A stretch of DNA of 41,103 nucleotides, from NCBI GenBank assembly GCA_964353875.1, contig CAYGXU010000016.1, positions 1 through 41,103 on the forward strand, given 5' to 3'. Shown here one piece after another: positions 15,112 through 22,468 of the stretch. Position 1 is the first letter of the stretch. Every line of letters starts with the position of its first letter. The stretch is from MGNI01 sp964353875. GTDB taxonomy: Bacteria > Chloroflexota > Anaerolineae > Anaerolineales > E44-bin32. The translations under genes and the position numbers were made by a program. A model generated the notes under the pieces. That model was not told where the DNA came from, did not search any database, and worked only from the letters and a program-made list of their open reading frames with translations.

Positions 15112-15149
15112 TTGGTTAAAAGTGTGGACGCGTCCACACTTTTAACCAA
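15112..15149. promoter_or_regulatory. 38-bp perfect palindrome, candidate parS centromere
   Basis: Two 19-base arms without a loop. The left arm is TTGGTTAAAAGTGTGGACG, and the right arm (15131-15149) is its exact reverse complement. It lies 199 bases after parB, between convergent genes, so it is not a promoter operator in an obvious position. It could also act as a strong hairpin in RNA, but a T-run terminator is absent. The core recurs at 11006-11029 and half of it at 10844-10855. Confidence 0.75.
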
Positions 15150-15199
15150 ATGGATGATGGGGCGAATTTGTTTGTCGTTCCTTTGTTCCTATTTGGCTC

Positions 15200-15634
15200 T
15201 TATGTTTCCTGTTGATAGAGCGCAAGTGGGTCGATTCGTTTCACCCCCTCCATTGCATCGAAGTCCTCGTCCACTGAAATGATCGATTCTATCCCTCGGT
15301 TCAGCATCACAGCGGCATGCAGGCAGCCTCGCGGGGAGATATCGGATGTGTTATGGCGTTTGAAGAGTTCAATCGATTCCCTTGCATCTTCGGGTGTAAC
15401 CGAGTAGACGGTAGGGACAATGGCCAACACATCCTCTGCCAACCTTGCACCTAGCTCCCTTCGGCGTATGGCGCCATAGCGGTAGAGGATTTCTTGAATG
15501 ATCTCGGTATCAATCACGGCGTTGATCCTGCCTTCAACGATCGCCTCCATAATCCACTTACAGGGCTCTTTCAGCGCATGATCCGATCCGGCGGCATACA
15601 TCGGCACGTTGACATCAAGAAATACGGACAGCAC
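15200..15634 (-). CDS. PIN-domain toxin (VapC-like)
   Basis: 144 residues when started at GTG 15634 (VLSVFLDVNVPMYAAG), with GGAGGGGT just upstream and the antitoxin stop two bases before it. PIN features are the first Asp in FLDVNV, Glu in TEIIQEILYRYG, an RGCLHAAVMLNRG segment, and SVDEDFDAMEGVKRIDP near the end. This belongs to the same broad ribonuclease toxin class as the gene at 5543 but is a different branch: DVNVPMYAAG is typical of VapCs paired with ribbon-helix-helix antitoxins. It closes the partition module, a position typical for addiction genes that stabilise plasmids. Confidence 0.85.
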   Translation of the reverse strand: MLSVFLDVNVPMYAAGSDHALKEPCKWIMEAIVEGRINAVIDTEIIQEILYRYGAIRRRELGARLAEDVLAIVPTVYSVTPEDARESIELFKRHNTSDISPRGCLHAAVMLNRGIESIISVDEDFDAMEGVKRIDPLALYQQET

Positions 15635-15636
15635 AA

Positions 15637-15888
15637 TTACCCCTCCAGTGCGCCAAGGATAATTTCCTTCTCCATCTGATCCCAATCAGGGACGGGAGCT
15701 TCAAGGGAGAGAAGATCTTTCAGGGCTTGGCGTCGCTGCTCGAGTGCAGACCCACCAAAATAAATTTCCTCAATCGCCTCACGGACGAGGTGGCTGATAG
15801 GTCTATGTTGCAGCCGGGCAATTCGCAGCAGTTGCCGATATTGCTCGTCGGTCAAAACGGCTTGAATTCTTTTCGTATAGATCGCCAC
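15637..15888 (-). CDS. Ribbon-helix-helix (CopG/MetJ-type) antitoxin
   Basis: 83 residues. IYTKRIQAVLTDEQYRQLLRIARLQHRPISHLVREAIEEIY is a canonical ribbon-helix-helix: a strand, then two helices with the SHLVREAI signature. The C-terminal tail (APVPDWDQMEKEIILGALEG) should bind the PIN toxin. The start GTG 15888 has AGGAG eight bases upstream. The gene precedes its toxin on the minus strand. It probably represses the promoter through the repeated ATACTATCA sites at 15908-15935. Confidence 0.88.
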   Translation of the reverse strand: MAIYTKRIQAVLTDEQYRQLLRIARLQHRPISHLVREAIEEIYFGGSALEQRRQALKDLLSLEAPVPDWDQMEKEIILGALEG

Positions 15889-15907
15889 GAAAGCAACTCC
15901 TATACTT

Positions 15908-15952
15908 ATACTATCATGATAGTATGATACTATCAGCGGCTCGTTATGTCAA
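15908..15952 (-). promoter_or_regulatory. Promoter and multi-site operator of the RHH/PIN pair
   Basis: Minus-strand TTGACA (15952-15947) and TATCAT (15929-15924) are 17 bases apart. ATACTATCATGATAGTAT (15908-15925) is a perfect 18-base palindrome, and a third half-site ATACTATCA follows at 15927-15935. Three closely spaced half-sites across the -10 box are the expected arrangement for cooperative ribbon-helix-helix repression. Confidence 0.8.
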
Positions 15953-16115
15953 CGGGATCGTCGGTGCAGAGCGCATTCCATAGGGTGTTGCATCTTTTGC
16001 TCCCGCGGTGAGAATTGTGCTGGTATGGTGCGACTCTGTACCACACCGTAATTTACCTCAACAGCAGGGATATTATGCAACGTAAAACGGAACACAACCC
16101 ATATGAATTGATTTG
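15953..16115. other. Space between the toxin-antitoxin module and the gntR-led cluster
   Basis: No gene is supported. An imperfect inverted repeat GGTATGGTGC / GTACCACACC lies at about 16022-16048. This may be the border between the element backbone and the metabolic cluster. Confidence 0.35.
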
Positions 16116-16182
16116 TTGACGGATGGGTAGACACGGTGTATGATGATGTTAAGATAAAGTAGTATTAATATATCTGTATACA
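16116..16182 (+). promoter_or_regulatory. Promoter of the GntR gene with a possible operator
   Basis: TTGACG (16116-16121) and TATGAT (16139-16144) are 17 bases apart. Further down, TGTATACA (16175-16182) is an 8-base palindrome of the TGTAxxxTACA kind favoured by HutC-type regulators, located in the leader. Autoregulation is plausible. Confidence 0.55.
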
Positions 16183-16206
16183 CACTTCATATCCTGGCTG
16201 TTCAAT

Positions 16207-16950
16207 ATGCTTGATAAAGCCTCTCCAATCCCCCTTTATTACCAACTTCAAAGCGTCGTTCGACAGCAAATCCTCTCCGGTAAGGTCTCTCCCGGAGAGC
16301 GACTTCCCACACTGCAGGAAATGGCGCAACAATTCGATGTCAGTTTGACCGTCGTGCGCCAGGCCGTACGCCGACTGGAACAGGAGGGCAATGTTCGAGT
16401 TCAACAGGGGCGAGGCATCTTTGCTTCTCAACCCTCGCAAAGGTATGCTCTCGATTTGCTTTCACCTCAGTTCTATGAGACCGCCGCGCAAATGGGGCTG
16501 AGATTGAGCCTGGTGTGTCCAGTGCGCGAGGCGATTCAGGCTACGCCAGAGATCTCTGAAAAACTTAAAATTGGGCCGGATTCCCCGGTGATTCACATGC
16601 TCAAGATCCGCCTTGCAAACCGGATCCCCACCATGATCGCCGAGGCATACTTTCCTTATAATGCATGCCCGGCATTGGTGGACCCGGTGCTTACTCCAGA
16701 GGAGATCAATTCCTTATTGGAAGAGGAGATCTATCATCATATTACCCACTCAGAAACATGGGCTTCGGCAACGACTGCCTCTCCGGAAATTGCGAGCCAT
16801 CTAGAGATCTCTCCTGGTGACCCCCTTTTGGAGTTCGAAGGGCTATCCATCGGTCCAAATGACAACCCCATTCAATATTACCTTGCCAAGGTTGTCTCAT
16901 ATCGATTGAGGATGGGTATCGAAATTAAAAAGTTGGAGCTGCACATCTGA
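16207..16950 (+). CDS. GntR-family (HutC/UTRA) transcriptional regulator of the nucleoside cluster
   Basis: 247 residues. The winged helix at 1-75 has IPLYYQLQSVVRQQILSGKV, GERLPTLQEMAQQFDVSLTV and VRQAVRRLEQEGNVRVQQGR. A UTRA ligand domain follows (about 95-240), with HMLKIRLANRIPTMIAEAYF and HLEISPGDPLLEFEGLSIG. UTRA regulators usually respond to sugar phosphates, amino sugars or small catabolites. It is the first gene of a same-strand run of about 20 kb and ends 70 bases before the SDR gene, so it likely represses the catabolic operon until an intermediate appears. No clear ribosome-binding site precedes ATG 16207; the start is kept because the family N terminus begins there. Confidence 0.9.
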   Translation: MLDKASPIPLYYQLQSVVRQQILSGKVSPGERLPTLQEMAQQFDVSLTVVRQAVRRLEQEGNVRVQQGRGIFASQPSQRYALDLLSPQFYETAAQMGLRLSLVCPVREAIQATPEISEKLKIGPDSPVIHMLKIRLANRIPTMIAEAYFPYNACPALVDPVLTPEEINSLLEEEIYHHITHSETWASATTASPEIASHLEISPGDPLLEFEGLSIGPNDNPIQYYLAKVVSYRLRMGIEIKKLELHI

Positions 16951-17020
16951 ATAGCTATCAAAGAGAGGATATTCCCTTACAGTGGGGCGTACCGATTGAG
17001 ATTTGATCAGGGAGATTGCC

Positions 17021-17776
17021 ATGTCATTGAAGAAAATCGCTTTGATCACCGGCGCAGCGCATGGGATTGGCAAAGCCACAGCCGAGACATTATCGAGTCG
17101 AGGCTGTTCCCTGGCGCTCTTTGATCGAGACGAGTCGAAATTATTAGAAGTGGCTCAAGACATCAAACGCACGGGGGTTGATTGTCTCCCGATCCAGGTT
17201 GATATCACCGATGCGGGGCAGATTGAGGTTGGTGTGGTTCAGGTTATCGAGCATTACGGTCGTATTGATGTTCTGGCAAACATCGCCGGGATGATTGTGC
17301 TGCGTACGTTGCTCCGTACCACGTTGGAGCAGTTTGAGCAGGTCATCAATGTCAATCTGCGTGGAACATTTCTCATGATGAAGGCGGTTCTACCGCAGAT
17401 GGTCAAGCAAGGTTCGGGGAATATCGTCAACATCAGTTCTGTGTCAGGCCACCAGGGATACACCCATCACGCCGCCTACAGCGCCGCTAAGGCGGGTGTC
17501 CTGCGACTGACCGAGGCGGCAGCGGATGAGTTGCGTGAGTATAACATCCGTGTCAACGCCGTGTGTCCCAGCGGCGTGGCGACCGATCTGTTCGGTAAGG
17601 AACTTCGTAAGCTGGATCGGTCGAAATGGCTGCAGCCCCAGGATATCGCCGATGTGATCGCTTACCTGGTCTCAGATGAGGCCCGGGGAATCACGGGCAC
17701 GGCGGTTGATGTGAGAGGCATGTATGTGGTGTCCGTAGAGGAAGTACGCCCCTATCTGGATCTGGGAGATGAATAG
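17021..17776 (+). CDS. Short-chain dehydrogenase/reductase (SDR)
   Basis: 251 residues from ATG 17021, which follows GGGAG at 17010-17014. The classical SDR signature is present: LITGAAHGIGKA (NAD(P) site), ANIAG, the catalytic Ser in NISSVSG and YSAAKAG (YxxxK), and NAVCPSGVATD after the active site. SDRs oxidise or reduce sugar alcohols, hydroxy acids and similar compounds; an acidic residue after strand 2 (LFDRDE) suggests NAD(H). It overlaps the next dehydrogenase by eight bases. Likely role: interconversion of a sugar or polyol intermediate of the nucleoside pathway. The substrate cannot be read from the sequence. Confidence 0.9.
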   Translation: MSLKKIALITGAAHGIGKATAETLSSRGCSLALFDRDESKLLEVAQDIKRTGVDCLPIQVDITDAGQIEVGVVQVIEHYGRIDVLANIAGMIVLRTLLRTTLEQFEQVINVNLRGTFLMMKAVLPQMVKQGSGNIVNISSVSGHQGYTHHAAYSAAKAGVLRLTEAAADELREYNIRVNAVCPSGVATDLFGKELRKLDRSKWLQPQDIADVIAYLVSDEARGITGTAVDVRGMYVVSVEEVRPYLDLGDE

Positions 17777-18788
17777 AAAAATCCCTGAAGTGCTCGTTTG
17801 TGCCCCAATGGATCCCCTCTCGAAGGAGCGACTCGCATGCCTGGGTACGCCGCGCTACGCCGGTTGGGGCGGTCCGGAAGGGATGCACGCTGCGCCCTTA
17901 GAACCGGAGCAGTTGGTTGCGTTGGGCCGGGAGGCTTCAATCATTATCTTAGGCCCAGAAGCAATAGCAGCGGAAATGCTGCAGCAGCTTCCTAACCTTT
18001 GCATCCTGGCTGTTAGTCGGGCAGGTATAGAGGGGGTTGATGTCGCCGCTGCCACCGATCGAGGGATCCCGGTGCTCAATACGCCTGGTCGTAATGCAGA
18101 GGCGGTGGCTGATTTCACCTTTGCGCTTATATTTGCAATGGTTCGTAAAACGACTCAGGCCGAGGATTTACTCCGCAGTGGAGGATGGGTAAATTGGCTC
18201 TCGCCTTATAAGGCCGGGTTGGAAGGGCTTGAGCTTTCAGGACGGATCTTGGGTTTGATTGGTTTTGGGCATATTGGAAGGTTGGTGGCGAAAAGAGCAG
18301 ACGCTTTTGGCATACGCATCCTGGTCTATGATCCGTTTGTCCAGGATCGTGATCTCGAGAGCTTGTCAATCAATTGCACTTCTCTGGATCGGTTGCTCGC
18401 CGATGCAGACATTGTTTCGATCCATTGCGTCCTAACTCCTGAAACCCGGGAAATGCTCAATCGGGAGCGCCTTTCGAAGATGAAGGCGAGCGCCTATCTG
18501 ATCAACACTGCCCGAGCGGCGGTCATCAATGAGGAAGCGTTGCTCGCGGCCTTGAAAAACAAGGCGATCGCGGGCGCGGCATTGGATGTCTTCTGGAAAG
18601 AGCCCTTACCAACGGATCATCCCCTGATGGCGCTGGACAACGTCATTCTCACACCCCACGTCGCCGGCATGGGCGATGGCGTGATCGCTCGCGGAGCAAA
18701 GATGCTTGTAGACGGGATTGAAGCTCTCTTGCGAGGTGAATCCGTTCCAAACCTGGTCAATCCAGAGACATTGGCCCGTCCTTTATAG
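17769..18788 (+). CDS. D-isomer-specific 2-hydroxyacid dehydrogenase
   Basis: 339 residues. The NAD motif is GLIGFGHIGRL (about 161-171). The catalytic triad positions are visible: Arg in INTARAAVI (about 246-254), Glu in DVFWKEPLPTDHPL (about 277), His in TPHVAGMGD (about 295). It belongs to the phosphoglycerate/glyoxylate reductase-like group. Its ATG overlaps the SDR stop, so the two are translated together. In a sugar-splitting pathway it could reduce glyoxylate, hydroxypyruvate or a related acid, or act on an aldonate. This is inference. Confidence 0.9.
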   Translation: MNRKIPEVLVCAPMDPLSKERLACLGTPRYAGWGGPEGMHAAPLEPEQLVALGREASIIILGPEAIAAEMLQQLPNLCILAVSRAGIEGVDVAAATDRGIPVLNTPGRNAEAVADFTFALIFAMVRKTTQAEDLLRSGGWVNWLSPYKAGLEGLELSGRILGLIGFGHIGRLVAKRADAFGIRILVYDPFVQDRDLESLSINCTSLDRLLADADIVSIHCVLTPETREMLNRERLSKMKASAYLINTARAAVINEEALLAALKNKAIAGAALDVFWKEPLPTDHPLMALDNVILTPHVAGMGDGVIARGAKMLVDGIEALLRGESVPNLVNPETLARPL

Positions 18789-18890
18789 GTGAGCCAATAA
18801 TTAAAGAAAGGAGAGGCTAAACAACACCATAATTCAATATTTATTGACCATCGTGCTAAAACCAAATAACGTTCGAACTCGGAGGTTGAA

Positions 18891-20531
18891 ATGAGGTTCC
18901 TTAAAAAATCCGTTCTCGTTGCTGTCCCGCTGATAACAATCTTGATTTTGATGGTGACAGCTTGCACACCAAAGACAACAGAAGTAGAACCGACCGTCGC
19001 GGCAAAGACGGAGGCACCACCGCCCACAGAACCACCGGCAACAGCAGTCCCAACCGAGGCGCCTCCCGAACCCACCGAACCGATGGTGGCGGACGAGTTG
19101 ATCATTGCCATCCCTGAAGATTTGCCCAGCTATGACCCCTATTTCGCGCAAGGCGATCTGCACACGCCTGCCATCGTGAAGATGCTCTTCGATAATCTGG
19201 TTGAGCGCGACACGGAAGGCAAGCTTGTGCCAGGATTGGCCGAATCATGGACCTGGGTCGATGACACCACCCTGGAACTTAAGCTGCGTCAGAATGTAAC
19301 CTTCCATAATGGTGAGGAATTCAATGCCGATGACGTGAAATTCACCATAGAACGCCTGCTGAATCCCGACAACCAAATCCCAGTCGCGTGGGCTTATCAA
19401 GGTATCAGCAGTGTTGAAATCGTGGATTCTTTCACCGTACAGCTGAAGCTCAAAAACATCGATTCACAATTGCCCAATTCGCTCAGCACATTCCTGGGCA
19501 TCCTGCCGAATGAGTATTTCAACGAAGTTGGAGCCGAGGAATTTGGGCGAGCGCCTGTGGGGACTGGCCCGTACGTCTTCGTCGAGCATGAACGAGACGA
19601 ATATGTGACCATGGACGCCAACCCGAATTACTTCGAAGGAAGCTTTAAGGGCAAGGCGATTGTTCCCAAGCTCACCTTCCGCTTTATCCCAGAGGTTGCT
19701 ACTCGTATTGCTGAACTCGAGACTGGGACGATCGACATCGCTGTGGATATCCCCAACGATAAAGTCGTAGAAGTGGATGCCATCGAAGGCGCCCATGCCG
19801 TAACGGGACAAGGTACGATCTATTACATGCTGATCTTTGCCTTCAAGGACGATGTCGAACAGCCCTTCGATGATTTCCGTGTTCGTCAGGCCTTGGCGAG
19901 CGCGACCGATGTCCAGGCTATCTTGGATACCGTTGGCGGTGGTTATGGAACGGTCTTAGCCGGTCCGTTCACGGAGAATACCACCGGTTATGATACGTCG
20001 CTCGAACCATGGCCATATGATCTTGAATCAGCACAAGCATTGTTGTCCGACGCTGGTTATGCGGATGGGTTTGAGCTGACCATCGACGTAGCAGCCAATG
20101 TGCCCATTGATATCGTGCAGGCTGTAGCCGGACAATGGCAGGAAATTGGGATCACCGTCAATGTGAACCCGATGGAAGTGGGCGCTTTCAATGAGGCCTG
20201 GCTGGGCAAGAAGAACAACGACATGCTGGCAGTGGCCTTCAACATTGAATACGAGCCAACCTCTTTCCCCTTTGTCTGGCTATGTGGCGCGCCTATCTCC
20301 TACTATTGCAATGAGGATTTTACCGCCGCGTTTACTACGGGACAGGGTCTGCTTGATGATACCGCTCGAGCAGAAGCTTTTGGAGAATCTTTCAAGATCC
20401 TTCACGATGACCTGCCGGCAGTCTATTTGTGGGTTACAGCGGTTCATTGGGGCCTTAGCGATAAAGTCACGCAATTTGCGCATGGCACTGATGGTTGGAT
20501 TGTGTCTTCCCTGGTAGAAAAGATGCAATAA
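18891..20531 (+). CDS. Family-5 (DppA/OppA-type) solute-binding lipoprotein of an ABC importer
   Basis: 546 residues. A lipoprotein signal ends in VTAC (Cys 25), followed by a Pro/Thr/Glu-rich linker (about 26-65), typical of Anaerolineae-like lipoproteins. The mature domain has the family-5 segments LAESWTWVDDTTLELKLRQN, VTFHNGEEFNADDVKFTIER, GTGPYVFVEHERDEYVTMDA and FRVRQALASATD. This family binds peptides but also nickel, oligosaccharides and other solutes. In this operon a nucleoside, dinucleotide-like or glycoside ligand is more likely, but that is context only. GGAGGT precedes ATG 18891. A hairpin separates it from the permeases. Confidence 0.92.
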   Translation: MRFLKKSVLVAVPLITILILMVTACTPKTTEVEPTVAAKTEAPPPTEPPATAVPTEAPPEPTEPMVADELIIAIPEDLPSYDPYFAQGDLHTPAIVKMLFDNLVERDTEGKLVPGLAESWTWVDDTTLELKLRQNVTFHNGEEFNADDVKFTIERLLNPDNQIPVAWAYQGISSVEIVDSFTVQLKLKNIDSQLPNSLSTFLGILPNEYFNEVGAEEFGRAPVGTGPYVFVEHERDEYVTMDANPNYFEGSFKGKAIVPKLTFRFIPEVATRIAELETGTIDIAVDIPNDKVVEVDAIEGAHAVTGQGTIYYMLIFAFKDDVEQPFDDFRVRQALASATDVQAILDTVGGGYGTVLAGPFTENTTGYDTSLEPWPYDLESAQALLSDAGYADGFELTIDVAANVPIDIVQAVAGQWQEIGITVNVNPMEVGAFNEAWLGKKNNDMLAVAFNIEYEPTSFPFVWLCGAPISYYCNEDFTAAFTTGQGLLDDTARAEAFGESFKILHDDLPAVYLWVTAVHWGLSDKVTQFAHGTDGWIVSSLVEKMQ

Positions 20532-20546
20532 ACGCATTATTACTTG

Positions 20547-20580
20547 GCAAGGGTGATCCGCCATTTGTGTTCACCCTTGC
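20547..20580 (+). terminator. Intergenic hairpin between binding-protein and permease genes
   Basis: GCAAGGGTGA and TCACCCTTGC form a perfect 10-bp stem with a 14-base loop, starting 15 bases after the binding-protein stop. A T-rich stretch (CTTTTTAT) follows after a gap. It may be a partial terminator or an RNA-stabilising hairpin that gives more binding protein than permease, a common arrangement in ABC importers. Confidence 0.7.
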
Positions 20581-20607
20581 TCCATCTCTTTTTATGGATC
20601 ACCTGGG

Positions 20608-21537
20608 ATGAGAACCTATATAGCTCAGCGTTTGTTGCGGGGGGTAATTGTCCTTTTGGGTGTGACGTTCGTTGTGTTTCTGCTTTTGCACATCAGCGGG
20701 GATCCGACTTTGGTGTTACTTCCTTTAACAGCGACGGAGGCGCAAAAGGAAAACCTGCGGGCAGAGCTTAATCTGGATAAACCGATTCTGGTGCAATATA
20801 TAACCTTTCTGCAACGGGCAGTGAGGGGGAATTTTGGCAATTCCCTTCGCCATAGGGAACCCGCACTTCCCCTGGTCATCAAGCGGCTTCCGGCGACGCT
20901 CCAACTGATGGCGGTGGGCATCCTCTTCTCCTTGCTGATGGCAATCCCGACTGGGATAATCTCGGCCCTTTATCGGGATTCTTGGATGGATTTCATTTCC
21001 AGGGTGGGTGCCATCCTCGGGCAAAGTCTGCCGAATTTCTGGTTGGCGATTATTTTAATTTTGGTTTTTGCTGTGCAACTGCGCTGGTTTCCCGTCTCCG
21101 GAACGGGTAGCTGGCGTAATTTAATCCTGCCCGGGATTGCGGAAGGCGCTTTTGCTGCGCCGGTGATTTCGCGGCTTTTGCGCTCCAGCCTCCTAGAAGT
21201 GCTTTCTCAAGACTACATCACGACTGCACGCGCCAAGGGCTTGCCAAGGCGCTTGGTAGTGATGAAGCACGCTTTTAAGAACGCTCTTCTTCCGGTGATC
21301 ACCATCGTCGGTTTGCAGATAGGGGCGCTTTTTGGGGGCGCGGTGATTGTGGAAATGGTTTTCGCCTATCCGGGGATGGGAAGGTTAGCAGTTCAGGCGG
21401 TGATTAACCGAGATATCCCCTTGATACAATCGTTTGTAAGCGTAACGGCCTTTTTTGTTGTTCTTATCAATATTGTCACTGATCTGCTTTATGCGAAAGT
21501 CGATCCCAGGATTCGCCTCGGGGCAGGAGCTGAATGA
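20608..21537 (+). CDS. ABC importer permease, DppB-type
   Basis: 309 residues with six hydrophobic helices. The N terminus MRTYIAQRLLRGVIVLLGVT is typical of DppB-like permeases. The ATPase-coupling EAA loop is DYITTARAKGLPRRLVVMKH (about 205-224). It lies 76 bases after the solute-binding gene, past a hairpin, and is followed one base after its stop by the DppC-type partner. It should form the heterodimeric channel with that partner. No ATPase gene (DppD/DppF) is present in the cluster. Confidence 0.93.
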   Translation: MRTYIAQRLLRGVIVLLGVTFVVFLLLHISGDPTLVLLPLTATEAQKENLRAELNLDKPILVQYITFLQRAVRGNFGNSLRHREPALPLVIKRLPATLQLMAVGILFSLLMAIPTGIISALYRDSWMDFISRVGAILGQSLPNFWLAIILILVFAVQLRWFPVSGTGSWRNLILPGIAEGAFAAPVISRLLRSSLLEVLSQDYITTARAKGLPRRLVVMKHAFKNALLPVITIVGLQIGALFGGAVIVEMVFAYPGMGRLAVQAVINRDIPLIQSFVSVTAFFVVLINIVTDLLYAKVDPRIRLGAGAE

Positions 21538-21538
21538 C

Positions 21539-22456
21539 ATGCCTAGGTTACAGGCCTCGAGAAAGACGTCAGAGGGGATTGAAGCCTCAACGGGGAAAAC
21601 TAGAGGTTCCAGTTGGCGTCGCCCGTGGTCCAATCCATCCGCGTTTCTGGGCATTGTAATCGTCCTTGCGGTGATCGTTTGTGGCCTGGCGGCGCCAATT
21701 TTGGCCCCCTATCCTCCCGGTAAGCAACATATTCAAAACCGTTTGAGACCTCCCAGTTGGTTGCCAGGGGGCGAACCTGGTTTTTTATTGGGGACAGATA
21801 CATTGGGTCGAGACATTCTCAGCAGAATACTCTATGGCGCTAGAATTTCGCTGATTGTCGGTGGTAGTTCCATTGTTATTTCTGGCGCAGTTGGTATTTC
21901 CTTGGGTTTGATTGCTGCATTTTATCAAAAATGGGGGGATCCATTCCTTTCCATCCTGGCGGATATTCAACAATCCATCCCGCCAATCGCTTTGATTATC
22001 GCTTTTGCAGCAGCCATTGGACCGGGTCTGCGTAATGTGATCATCATCCTGGGCGTGACCGGATGGGTAGTGTATTATCGCGTCATGCGGGCGGAGACAC
22101 TTTCTGTACGCCATCGAATTTATGTTGAAGCAGCCAGGGCCTTGGGCGGCAGAGATTATTGGATTATCTTGAGACATATCCTGCCCAATGTTTCTGCATC
22201 GATGTTAGTAATCGCTACTTTATTGCTCGCTTCCGTCATTACCAGCGAGGCGGCATTGAGTTTTCTCGGGCTTGGGATCCCGCCCACTATCCCAACCTGG
22301 GGGAATATGATTGCTGAGGGCAGGGAGTATTTGACGGATGCCTGGTGGCTTCCGGTGTTCCCGGGAGTGGCAATCTCTCTTACCGTCCTTGGGATTAATC
22401 TCGTGGGAGATTGGTTACGAGATGTATTAGACCCTCGTCGATCTTCTAGGAGATGA
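21539..22456 (+). CDS. ABC importer permease, DppC-type
   Basis: 305 residues from ATG 21539, with GGAG at 21526-21529; an earlier ATG at 21455 lies inside the DppB gene and would add a non-family leader. About 40 N-terminal residues are cytosolic (KTRGSSWRRPWSNPSAFLGI), followed by the first helix and the periplasmic DppC signature LLGTDTLGRDILSRILYGAR. The EAA loop is YVEAARALGGRDYWIILRHI. Six helices are expected. Partner of the preceding permease. Confidence 0.93.
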   Translation: MPRLQASRKTSEGIEASTGKTRGSSWRRPWSNPSAFLGIVIVLAVIVCGLAAPILAPYPPGKQHIQNRLRPPSWLPGGEPGFLLGTDTLGRDILSRILYGARISLIVGGSSIVISGAVGISLGLIAAFYQKWGDPFLSILADIQQSIPPIALIIAFAAAIGPGLRNVIIILGVTGWVVYYRVMRAETLSVRHRIYVEAARALGGRDYWIILRHILPNVSASMLVIATLLLASVITSEAALSFLGLGIPPTIPTWGNMIAEGREYLTDAWWLPVFPGVAISLTVLGINLVGDWLRDVLDPRRSSRR

Positions 22457-22468
22457 TAAGCCAACTCA

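Noticed and set aside
18832..18873. TTGACC/TAACGT as a separate promoter for the solute-binding gene
   Set aside because: Only the -35 is good; the -10 matches poorly, so an internal promoter is possible but not supported.
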